Translations under genes and position numbers: made by a program
Part shown: positions 18,061-25,844 of the stretch, one piece after another
Layout: each line of letters begins with the position of its first letter
Position numbering within the stretch: position 1 is the first letter of the stretch
Source: Holosporales bacterium
GTDB lineage: Bacteria > Pseudomonadota > Alphaproteobacteria > RUG11792
Reading direction: 5' to 3'
Assembly: GCA_031262205.1 (NCBI GenBank)
Contig: JAISID010000020.1
Location: 1-63,155, forward strand
DNA length: 63,155 bases
The notes under the pieces: model-generated
Told to the model about the DNA's origin: nothing
What the model saw: only the letters and a program-made list of their open reading frames with translations
The model's database searches: none

Positions 18061-18960
18061 ATGTTCTCTGAAATAATCGATGCAATCTTAGAAAAAAAAC
18101 GATTGTTTGATTATGATTTAAAAACTCTTGAAATGCATATAGCTAATTTTATTTCAAACGACAATTTAAAAACGACGGCTCCATTTATCCTAAAGAAAGG
18201 GAAAAGATTAAGAGCGACGTTATATTTCAATTTCTGGAGGGGAAACAATAAAATTAGCGACGAAATAAAATATAAAACAATAGCGTTAATAGAGATAATC
18301 CACTTTGCCTCAATGCTTCACGACGACGTTGTCGACAATAATTTTATGCGAAGAGAAGAAGCCTCTTTCATGAAAAAATACGGTGGGAAAATTAGTATTA
18401 TTCTCGGCGATTTTATTATTATTCTAGCAATTAAAGAATTCCGAAAATTACATAACGATAATCCAATCGTAAGAAACTTATTTCTTCGAGAATGTTCCGC
18501 GACTGCATACGGAGCATTCCTTGAACAACAATTAAATATTAATTCCACTTTCGCTCAGTATGTTAGGAGCGCATCTCTAAAAACAGGTTCTCTTTTTAAG
18601 TTGCCATGCTTTCTCGCCAATTATTTGTCTACCGGGAATTTTCCATCCGCTAAAAAAATCGCGATTTGGGGACTTTGCATCGGCATAATTTTTCAGGCTC
18701 AAAACGACTTTAATTGCTATAAGTTCACAAGATTCGAGGACTCGGAGGATTATGTTCAAAAAAATATAACATTGCCAATTATAATCTTACGCGACTATTT
18801 TGACTTTGATCTAAAAAAATTCGAGCTCCAAAATCAAAGCAATTACGACGAAATAAAAGATTTAATATTCTCAAAAAAATTTAAGCGTATCGTAGAATCG
18901 CTTTTAAACAAGTACTTAACCGTAATACATAAATTCAGAACCCCCCGGCGTATGATTTAA
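18061..18960 (+). CDS. Polyprenyl synthetase with degenerate second Asp-rich motif
   Basis: The 299-residue protein is a trans-polyprenyl diphosphate synthase homologue. KGKRLRATLY (substrate loop) and the first Asp-rich motif LHDDVVDN (DDxxD) are intact. The second motif, normally Q-x-x-DD-x-x-D, reads FQAQNDFNCYKF, with ND in place of DD and no third Asp; NITLPIIIL follows as in the family. The chain extender for quinone or undecaprenyl-type lipids is the obvious role, but the lost metal ligand could mean reduced activity or a noncatalytic subunit. menA lies 4 kb downstream. Confidence 0.82.
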   Translation: MFSEIIDAILEKKRLFDYDLKTLEMHIANFISNDNLKTTAPFILKKGKRLRATLYFNFWRGNNKISDEIKYKTIALIEIIHFASMLHDDVVDNNFMRREEASFMKKYGGKISIILGDFIIILAIKEFRKLHNDNPIVRNLFLRECSATAYGAFLEQQLNINSTFAQYVRSASLKTGSLFKLPCFLANYLSTGNFPSAKKIAIWGLCIGIIFQAQNDFNCYKFTRFEDSEDYVQKNITLPIIILRDYFDFDLKKFELQNQSNYDEIKDLIFSKKFKRIVESLLNKYLTVIHKFRTPRRMI

Positions 18961-19174
18961 CTTTTTATATTCTTCCAAAACTTAGAAAATAATTAGATTG
19001 GTAAAATACAAATGAAATCAGTATAAATAATCCTAGCTCTAAATTTATTATCAAATATATGTTTCAAACGTCGGCAGATAATATCGATTAATTTAATTCG
19101 ATATACTTTTCCTTGAAACAAATAATAGCAATGTTGTAATGTTAGTATTGTTTTTATAACGGAATAGATACGAA

Positions 19175-20329
19175 ATGGCATTTGACCCATCTCAAAATAT
19201 GAATAATAGAGAAGGCGAACTCTCTGAGGTTGACTCGTTTATTCAATTAAAAAATATAACTAAATACCGTAATGGAGACGCAATATTAAAAAACATATCC
19301 TTTTCAATTAGGAGAGGGGAATTCTTCTCTATTCTAGGCCCGTCGGGAGGCGGCAAAACAACCTTACTTCGAATTTTAGACGGTCTCGAAAAACCTACGG
19401 ATGGTCGCATAATAATAGACGGCGAGGACGTAACGGACTGGCCGCCTTATAAGAGACCTGTTAATATGATGTTTCAATCATACGCTTTATTCCCCCATAT
19501 GACGGTACCTCAAAACATCGAATTTGGACTAAAACAAGAAGGTCTTAAAAAAGATGAAATAAATAAAAGGATAGAAGAAGTCATGGAATTGACTAAACTT
19601 AATAGAATTAAAGATATTAAAGTTAGAAAAATAAATGAACTTTCCGGCGGGCAACGACAAAGCGTCGCTCTTGCGAGAAGTTTAGCTAAAAGACCAAAAG
19701 TATTACTTTTAGACGAACCTCTTTCAGCTCTCGATAAGGATGCTCGCCAGGAAACACAATACGAATTAATTAATATTCAAGAGCAGACTGGAATTACGTT
19801 CGTTTTTGTGACGCATGATCAAGAAGAAGCGATGGCAATTTCAGATCGTATAGCAGTTATAAACAAAGAACAACAAATTTGTCAAATTGGAACTCCTCAT
19901 AACATTTATGAATTTCCAAACACTGAATTTACCGCCACATTCATTGGAGAAGTAAATCTATTTGATTGTACTGTATTAGAACAGGATACGAATTATTTAT
20001 TGCTTCAATCTCATGAAATAGATAACCCTTGCTATGCATCCTACAATGGAGTCGTTTCCATTGGCGCTAATGTAAAATTAGCGATAAGGCCAGAAAAAAT
20101 AATGATATCAACCTTACAACCTGCCTATCCAAGAAATTGTACGCAAGGAATTATAGAAGAAATATTATACCTCGGCGACATTTCTGTTTATCGCATCCTA
20201 TTAAGTTCTGGGAAGAGAATAAAAGTAACTTTAACGAATTTACGTAGGGTAAAAGATAGAGATTTGGATTATGAAAATAAAGTTTATTTATTCTGGAGTT
20301 CTGAAAATAGTTTGGTCTTAACATCATGA
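19175..20329 (+). CDS. potA: Spermidine/putrescine-type ABC transporter ATPase
   Basis: This 384-residue ATPase has Walker A GPSGGGKTT, signature LSGGQRQ, Walker B VLLLDEPLSALD and a C-terminal TOBE-like extension from about residue 290 (LAIRPEKIMIS). This matches PotA/FbpC/CysA importers; the neighbour permease favours polyamines. The ATG is at 19175. The next gene overlaps by 4 bases (ATGA). Confidence 0.88.
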   Translation: MAFDPSQNMNNREGELSEVDSFIQLKNITKYRNGDAILKNISFSIRRGEFFSILGPSGGGKTTLLRILDGLEKPTDGRIIIDGEDVTDWPPYKRPVNMMFQSYALFPHMTVPQNIEFGLKQEGLKKDEINKRIEEVMELTKLNRIKDIKVRKINELSGGQRQSVALARSLAKRPKVLLLDEPLSALDKDARQETQYELINIQEQTGITFVFVTHDQEEAMAISDRIAVINKEQQICQIGTPHNIYEFPNTEFTATFIGEVNLFDCTVLEQDTNYLLLQSHEIDNPCYASYNGVVSIGANVKLAIRPEKIMISTLQPAYPRNCTQGIIEEILYLGDISVYRILLSSGKRIKVTLTNLRRVKDRDLDYENKVYLFWSSENSLVLTS

Positions 20330-21216
20330 AACTAAACCTACATAGTCTTGGGGAAAAAACAAAAATGAAACTGCTTAAGCCTGGAAGAAAAGCCAGAAAT
20401 GCAATGTTAACGATAGTAATATTTTTAACAATACTATTTTTTGCCATACCTTTAATTATAAGTTTCGTAATAAGTATTTCTAAAACAAACTTAGACCCAA
20501 ATGCTTTAATAGAGCCGATTATTCAAATCACTAATACTATCTCTAATTTTAAAATTATCATAAATATTATTATCGATAATTACATCAATATAGTATCTAA
20601 TACAATTTATATCGCCGCATTCTTCAATTCTGTCATTTTGGGAATCTTAACAACTATATTATGCCTTATAATAGGGCTTCCAATAGCATATAGCATACAT
20701 AACATTAATACAGAAAAAATAAGAGCATTTGTTATTTCAATAATATTAATTTCTTTTTTAATACCGTCTCCTATACGCGCAAATGCTTTGATTAACATTT
20801 TAAATTCTATTGGAATTAAGCCGAAACAGCCTTCCGAAACTTTTTTCACTATATGCTTAGGCATGGTTTATTGTTATTTGCCATTTGTGATATTTCCAAT
20901 CTATACTGCCCTGACGAAAATTGATAGATCTTATTTAGAAGCAGTAAGCGATCTTGGTTGCGGACCAACCAAAACCTTTTGGAGAATAGTAATTCCACTT
21001 TCAATACGCGGTATTGCATCCGCTTGCGTCCTAACTTTTATTATGTCGCTTGGAGACTTAGTCATTCCTGAACTAGTCGGTAATAATATACCAACTATTG
21101 GAACAATGATATCAGAACTTTTTTCAACTTCTGATTGGTCTTTAGCTTGCTCCTTATCTATAATTACAGTTCTGCTTACCATAATCCTTCTTACGATTTT
21201 TCGAGTTAAATTCTGA
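20326..21216 (+). CDS. potB: ABC transporter permease, PotB-like
   Basis: The protein has 296 residues with about six membrane helices and the cytoplasmic EAA loop EAVSDLGCGPTKTFWRIVIPLS, which contacts the ATPase. It forms the first half of a PotABCD-type importer with the gene upstream. The second permease (potC) and binding protein (potD) do not follow: the operon ends in a repeat-filled gap. Either they are encoded elsewhere or the system is incomplete. An internal ATG 13 codons in is an alternative start. Confidence 0.85.
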   Translation: MKLNLHSLGEKTKMKLLKPGRKARNAMLTIVIFLTILFFAIPLIISFVISISKTNLDPNALIEPIIQITNTISNFKIIINIIIDNYINIVSNTIYIAAFFNSVILGILTTILCLIIGLPIAYSIHNINTEKIRAFVISIILISFLIPSPIRANALINILNSIGIKPKQPSETFFTICLGMVYCYLPFVIFPIYTALTKIDRSYLEAVSDLGCGPTKTFWRIVIPLSIRGIASACVLTFIMSLGDLVIPELVGNNIPTIGTMISELFSTSDWSLACSLSIITVLLTIILLTIFRVKF

Positions 21217-21381
21217 TTACATTTTTGCTTAAAACGTTGGGAGTTTGGAAATAATCCCTTAGCATGCAACGATAATTTCACATAAGCTATTAGAAACTCT
21301 AACGATGAATTTTAATTCATCTACTTCATGTTAGAGAAGCAATCCCCGAACTCTCTCCTCTTCTTTTACTAGTAAATATTA

Positions 21382-21509
21382 AGAAATCATCCCCCGATAT
21401 ATAACAGACAAGTAAGAATCTATCTAAAGGTATACCTCTAGAGTTTATAAGTATGCTTAAAGAAATCCGTCTTATAAGAACATCACTGCGCGTTAGGGGA
21501 TATTTTCTA
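21382..21509 (+). repeat. Family B repeat, copy B3
   Basis: It begins AGAAATCATCCCCCGATAT and ends GCGCGTTAGGGGATATTTTCT. The interior (GTATACCTCTAGAGTTTATAA) corresponds to B1. It sits immediately downstream of potB and, with weaker similar material from about 21225, fills the gap before nuoC. Confidence 0.6.
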
Positions 21510-21582
21510 TAATATGGGACTTAAAATTAGTGTTCTTTTAGTAGAATGTCGGCCATTTTTAGTCTTTATTTTTAATGAAATA

Positions 21583-22011
21583 CTATCTCTTCAACAGCGG
21601 AAATTCGTCGACCAAGTTTTCATTAAAAAGTCTAGTCATATTCGGATGACCGCTAAATTTTATTCCAAACATATCAAAAATCTCGCGTTCATACCAATTC
21701 GCATTTTCAAAGATTTCAGTTAAACTCTGTATTTGCTCTTTTGCCCCCATATCCGTTACAACAAAAATAGTCGTATCAAACTCATAACTGCGCAACTGAT
21801 AATATACTGAAAATACGCCCTTCTCTTTAAGAAAATCTACGGCGAAACAATCCGTCAACGCAAGAAACTGCGTACCTTTGCTAGAGCTTAGAATCGACAT
21901 ACATTTAAGAAGAGATTCCGAATTAATATGAACATAGCGGTTCCCATTTATAGAATCAATTCTTGAAACGACCCCGCCTAGAACTTCTTTTATTAATTCA
22001 TCGCAAATCAT
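21583..22011 (-). CDS. nuoC: NADH-quinone oxidoreductase subunit C (short)
   Basis: NuoC is a peripheral-arm subunit of respiratory complex I. The diagnostic WYEREIFDMFGIKFSGHPNMTRLF motif lies at about residues 105-128. At 142 residues it lacks the 50-60 residue C-terminal extension usual in alphaproteobacteria and stops soon after the motif with EFPLLKR. No other nuo gene is in the window. It overlaps the upstream sspB by 4 bases, an unusual pairing. Confidence 0.9.
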   Translation of the reverse strand: MICDELIKEVLGGVVSRIDSINGNRYVHINSESLLKCMSILSSSKGTQFLALTDCFAVDFLKEKGVFSVYYQLRSYEFDTTIFVVTDMGAKEQIQSLTEIFENANWYEREIFDMFGIKFSGHPNMTRLFNENLVDEFPLLKR

Positions 22012-22445
22012 TTCCTAAACATATCTATAGAAATTACCTTCCCAGATTGATCCTTTTTTGAGCTATCCGACGCGACTGATTTTTTATCGGTAAAATCCGG
22101 AGTAAAGTTTAACGAAAAGTTCTCGGAAGGATCGCTTACGGATATGATAGAAGAGAAAGGAATATAAAGCGCTTCGTCTGAATGTTCAAATGCAAGACTT
22201 ACGGAAAATCCAAAATCATCAACCGTTAAATCCCAAAATTCATATTGAAGAACTATCGTCATTTCATCTTCAAATTCGCCGCGTAATAATTCAGATGCTT
22301 TTACGTTCGGGTGATTCATAGCAAAAGTAATATAAAGATGTTGTTTTCGGAATAATCCGTCAGTCGCTACTTGTTTCAGTATATCTTTTACGACAGACAA
22401 AGACGCCTTTCTTAGCAATGTTTCATAATCTATTCTTTTTGCCAT
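22008..22445 (-). CDS. sspB: ClpXP adaptor SspB, alphaproteobacterial type
   Basis: SspB tethers ssrA-tagged proteins to ClpXP. The 145-residue protein begins IDYETLLRKASLSVVKDIL and has HLYITFAMNHPNVKASELL, EMTIVLQYEFWDLTV and LYIPFSSIISVSDPSENFSL, all matching alpha-SspB. The C-terminus ends VISIDMFRK, resembling the ClpX-binding tail of the family. It stands about 330 bases downstream of the tmRNA gene on the same strand, so adaptor and tagging RNA are neighbours. nuoC follows with a 4-base overlap. Confidence 0.9.
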   Translation of the reverse strand: MAKRIDYETLLRKASLSVVKDILKQVATDGLFRKQHLYITFAMNHPNVKASELLRGEFEDEMTIVLQYEFWDLTVDDFGFSVSLAFEHSDEALYIPFSSIISVSDPSENFSLNFTPDFTDKKSVASDSSKKDQSGKVISIDMFRK

Positions 22446-22779
22446 TCTATGCCTCTTTCATTCCCATAAACGCGTCAACCCTTACAATGCCTCTTGTTGT
22501 TTCTATTTCGCCTTACGCGTAAAAATAACCATCAATAAAAACATGGCTTTAGCATATCATTTATACAATTTTGAATACAATAACTTACCCGTTTATACGA
22601 TCCTAAGAAGTTAGAAAACTCATTACCCTTTCGCAAAAGGCTCCGCTCTAATCGGCGGCGCTCCCTGTTCTCCACGACTATGGGAAATGTTTTTGAACTT
22701 ATCTGCGAACAACGATACTAAACAAAGAAACCAAACGGGGGAATTCTGTTGCTCGGAGTCCCCCAAACCGCCAACTCTA
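22446..22779. other. Structured stretch between sspB and the tmRNA gene
   Basis: No protein gene is seen. On the + strand GGGGG (22737-22741) pairs with CCCCC (22760-22764), and CCGC near 22645 pairs with GCGG near 22660. On the minus strand this lies 3' of tmRNA and 5' of sspB, so it may hold the tmRNA terminator and sspB leader, or a separate RNA. It matches none of the SRP, 6S or RNase P cores I know. Confidence 0.35.
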
Positions 22780-23087
22780 CTGTTTAAAACAGCAAGCAAA
22801 AAAGATGCTTAAAATCCCATCACGGGCAGATTAGGCGGCCTTTTTTGCAGCGGACTTCCTGTTAAGGTTACCCGCGAGTTTTTTGCTTCTTCTGTTACGA
22901 TTAGCATTTATTTTTTATCAGCCCAATAACGACGGGACAATGCCGAGTGAAAGATATACCTTTATCGCAATATGTCGAACCTATTTCGTCCCCATACTTA
23001 ACTCAATGGCGGAGACGCAGGGTACCGCCCCCTGGTCCATAAAACCTATTCCGTAAGTCGTTTATCACTATAGCTACAAGAAGTAAC
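22780..23087 (-). ncRNA. ssrA: Two-piece (circularly permuted) tmRNA
   Basis: The acceptor piece comes first and ends with T-stem CAGGG/CCCTG, then CGTCTCC, G and CCA (CCA at 23009-23007). Thirteen bases later the coding piece starts GGGGACGAAATAGGTTCGAC at 22993. GGGGACG pairs with CGTCTCC over 7 bp, including the G3-U70 pair that marks alanine tRNAs. AAAAAATAAAT precedes the resume GCT at 22905, which opens a 24-codon tag ending in TAA at 22831. Outer ends are approximate. The T-loop (GGCGGTA) and discriminator G are unusual. Confidence 0.85.
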
Positions 23088-23093
23088 ATCTTT

Positions 23094-23122
23094 ATTGTAA
23101 CACCCATTAATACATAATACAA
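23094..23122 (-). promoter_or_regulatory. Likely tmRNA promoter
   Basis: On the minus strand TACAAT (23099-23094, 5 of 6) lies 17 bases after TTGTAT (3 of 6). A start about 7 bases on, near 23087, would give an acceptor piece of about 80 nt, the expected size for a permuted tmRNA. Confidence 0.5.
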
Positions 23123-23141
23123 CACGCTCCCATATAAATTT

Positions 23142-24086
23142 TCATCTATACTTTATAGACCAAAGAAAAGATAAAATTACTAACATAAAGAACAAAATAT
23201 GAAAACCCCCAAGAATATTCACTATAGACGCAGCCTTCCCAAATATTCCCGATACGACGACTTGCGGCTGAACCACATTAACTTTCTTATGTAAAATAAA
23301 AACAATAGGATAAATTGCAAATACGATAAACGAAAACGACGGCATCACGCTGCAAGTTATTAAAACGAAAACAAATACGAACGCTAAATGCAATATTGCG
23401 AATAAAAGATAGTATGAAACCTTTAGCCCAAATTTCGTCGCTAAGGTTTGCGATTTGGCTAAATCAAACTTATAATCCCTAATGTTATTAATCAAAACAA
23501 TCGCCGTCGTCATAAGGCCAAAAGGGACTGAAAACACAACGTCTTTTACTGAAAGGCTGCCTATCAACGATATAACGCACGCTGAAAAAAGAAGAGGGGC
23601 GTATGCCGTAAACACACAAACTTCGCTCAATAGTTTATATTTCAGACCAAACGGCCATTCACTGTAAAATAAAGATATTCCTGCTCCCATAAGCCCTGGT
23701 ATAACCAGCAAAAACGTTCCGTATACAAGCGATATAATCCCCAAGATTGAGGCGATAATAAACGAAGCGCCGCCTATATATAAAACATGCCTACATGGGA
23801 CTATTCCAGTAATTAATCTATATTTAGTCTCCGACGAATGAACATCGTCAATTCCTTTTTGACAGTCCCTATATTCAGAAATAGTATTCGTCGCTAAATG
23901 AAATAATAATATCGCCAATGCAACGCATAAAAACGATTTATAATTAACAAGATCATTTATTTTATTATACATACAATAACAATACGCGACTAAAATTGAG
24001 AGGCTCGACATCATTAACGTATGAATCCTCGCGACTCTAGCATATATACATACAATTTTTAATTTGTTCGTAAATTGATTTAACAT
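23142..24086 (-). CDS. menA: UbiA-family prenyltransferase, MenA-like
   Basis: This 314-residue membrane protein has about eight helices. The first prenyl-diphosphate motif reads NTISEYRDCQKGIDD and the second NNIRDYKFDLAKSQTLATKFG, matching 1,4-dihydroxy-2-naphthoate prenyltransferase (N-x-x-R-D then K-x-T-L-A) better than UbiA or CyoE. It would attach the isoprenoid tail of menaquinone. No other men or mqn gene is in the window, and alphaproteobacteria mostly use ubiquinone, so the natural acceptor is uncertain. It stands alone. Confidence 0.75.
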   Translation of the reverse strand: MLNQFTNKLKIVCIYARVARIHTLMMSSLSILVAYCYCMYNKINDLVNYKSFLCVALAILLFHLATNTISEYRDCQKGIDDVHSSETKYRLITGIVPCRHVLYIGGASFIIASILGIISLVYGTFLLVIPGLMGAGISLFYSEWPFGLKYKLLSEVCVFTAYAPLLFSACVISLIGSLSVKDVVFSVPFGLMTTAIVLINNIRDYKFDLAKSQTLATKFGLKVSYYLLFAILHLAFVFVFVLITCSVMPSFSFIVFAIYPIVFILHKKVNVVQPQVVVSGIFGKAASIVNILGGFHILFFMLVILSFLWSIKYR

Positions 24087-24224
24087 ATATTTATTTGCCT
24101 CTGAGCGCTACGCTTAAATATTGTTTTCTAGCCGGCTCGAATTTAAGTATCAGTTTTCTTTTACTACAATCTTAGTTATGTATATAATATCCTAGAACTA
24201 ATAAGCGTAGAAGAGACGTTAAAA

Positions 24225-24416
24225 ATGAGCGAATTGACGTTCGAACAAGCAGTAAGCGAACTGGAAGAAATCATAAAAAAACTTGAAGACGGACGGATGC
24301 CTTTGGAAGACGCCTTAAAAGCATTTGAAAGAGGCTCGGAACTTAAAAAAATCTGCGAGACAAAACTGAAAGAAGCGCAGCTAAAAATTGAAATGCTAGC
24401 TGAAAAACCCGAGTAA
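24225..24416 (+). CDS. xseB: Exodeoxyribonuclease VII small subunit
   Basis: XseB partners XseA (encoded at 31637) in single-strand exonuclease VII. The 63-residue protein has the family signature LTFEQAVSELEEIIKKLEDG and MPLEDALKAFERGSELKKIC, all in two helices. uppP follows after 10 bases. The large subunit lies 7 kb away on the other strand, so the two are unlinked, as is common. Confidence 0.95.
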   Translation: MSELTFEQAVSELEEIIKKLEDGRMPLEDALKAFERGSELKKICETKLKEAQLKIEMLAEKPE

Positions 24417-24426
24417 AATAAATCCC

Positions 24427-25212
24427 ATGAACTCCGATATATTATCTTTAGGAATTATACAAGGCATATTCGAGATATTGCCGGTAAGCTCGTCTGTAAA
24501 TTTGCATTTTTTCTCTAAGTTTTTTAATATTCACGAATGTTCCCTGTCTATAAAAATAGCTCTGCATATAGGAAGCCTAATAACGCTTCTTATATATTTT
24601 AATAAAGAGATCGCCGATATAATAAAGGGCATATTCTCCAAAAACAAAAAAATATCGGATACTTATCTTCTCCAATTAATCGCCGGGACAATACCTGTTA
24701 TCGTCGCTGGAAGTCTGGCTTGGAATTTTGTTAAAGAATTTAACTCGCTCAAAATTATGGGGATTTCATGCATAATCTTCGGGATTCTGTTAGTTATATT
24801 CGATAAATTATCTTGCGTAGATAAACCCCGAAGCCAGAAAGGACATATATCAATAACCAAATCGCTAATTATTGGAATGTTTCAATCAATTTCTATATTC
24901 CCAGGAATTAGTCGCCTCGGCATCTGCATAACGGCGGCAAGAATGCTTTCTTTAGATAGAAAGAATGCTATCCGCTTCTCGCTAATGCTTGCAATACCTA
25001 GTATCCTAGGCGCTCTTGTCTTAGGATTAATCGAGAATTATAAAGTTTATAAATACTCTTTGCTTCAAAGCGAAACACTAATAGGAATTGCGGTAACGGC
25101 TGTCGTTGGCTTAGTCGCGATATTGCCATGCGTAAAATATATGGAAAAACATGGATTCTTAGCTTTAACAATTTACAGAATCTTGATCAGTTTGCTTATC
25201 TGTTTTATGTAA
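24427..25212 (+). CDS. uppP: Undecaprenyl-diphosphatase
   Basis: UppP recycles the undecaprenyl carrier for peptidoglycan and LPS. This 261-residue protein of about eight helices carries GIIQGIFEILPVSSSVNLHF (E-x-x-P-x-SSS) and the second conserved motif PGISRLGICITAARML. The latter reads PGISRLG where PGxSRSG is usual, and the SSSGH element reads SSSVN. These substitutions are near the active site, so activity is likely but not assured. It follows xseB closely. Confidence 0.88.
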   Translation: MNSDILSLGIIQGIFEILPVSSSVNLHFFSKFFNIHECSLSIKIALHIGSLITLLIYFNKEIADIIKGIFSKNKKISDTYLLQLIAGTIPVIVAGSLAWNFVKEFNSLKIMGISCIIFGILLVIFDKLSCVDKPRSQKGHISITKSLIIGMFQSISIFPGISRLGICITAARMLSLDRKNAIRFSLMLAIPSILGALVLGLIENYKVYKYSLLQSETLIGIAVTAVVGLVAILPCVKYMEKHGFLALTIYRILISLLICFM

Positions 25213-25450
25213 AAATCTAACAGGGCTTATCTCATAACGAGCAGTTATAACTTTGAAGTATTATTTATAATCAATCGTGGATGGAATTTTTTCTTCCCAA
25301 AAAGCAAGGGAATTATTGGGAAAATCTTAACGTTCTTATATTAACCTTTTAAAATTTCATCTTTGAGAACGGCGGCTTTCGCAGTATTAACTGCGACCGA
25401 GCTATAAAGCTCGGGTTCGGCAAAGCCGAACAAGCCGCCGTTCTCTCAAA

Positions 25451-25604
25451 TATAATATTTATCTTTTGGCTCACTCGATTATGCCGATTTATCACGCGTC
25501 GGTTGTCAAGGGACGCTTCTCTTCGTTCGCTCTAAAGCCCTTGACAAGTCGCTTTATAAATCGGTCGAGATATCCTCGTTCCAAAAGATAAATATTATTG
25601 GGGG
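25451..25604 (+). repeat. Family A palindromic repeat, copy A2 (forward)
   Basis: The arms are TATAATATTTATCTTTTGGC at the left and CCAAAAGATAAATATTATTG at the right, with GCCGATTTAT/ATAAATCGG and TTGTCAAGGG/CCCTTGACAA inside. Related sequence continues to about 25680. It fills the uppP-gltX gap together with the family C half at 25716. Confidence 0.85.
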
Positions 25605-25715
25605 ACGGTTATGTCTTATAGTCCGGTTTCTCGTCGTTAATATCAGTATTTTGACTCTCTAGAGAAGGGGCGTTTTGCGGCCTAGGGCTAATATGCTAAT
25701 TTTACTAAACTGAGC

Positions 25716-25768
25716 GTTATTTTTTGCGTATAAATCTTGCTCGCAAGGCGTCAGGGGATGTGATTTGC
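25716..25768 (+). repeat. Family C repeat, right half
   Basis: TTTTTGCGTATAAATCTTGC followed by TCGCAAGGCGTCAGGGGATG matches the right ends of copies at 56461 and 61227. The left half is missing. Confidence 0.55.
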
Positions 25769-25844
25769 AAGTTCCGTTTGTTTTTGAGTGGAAAGTTCTT
25801 GGCATACGTGTTCTAATATCCTATATCTCCTTTGTAAAAACTAT

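Noticed and set aside
22600..22800. GC-rich hairpins considered as SRP RNA, 6S RNA or RNase P RNA
   Set aside because: None of the conserved cores (the GGAAG-AGCAG SRP loop, or the RNase P helices) is present; the hairpins are described only as unassigned structure.
22681..22800. Possible second copy of a tmRNA acceptor piece
   Set aside because: There is no CCA-ended acceptor stem; the acceptor piece is at 23007-23087.
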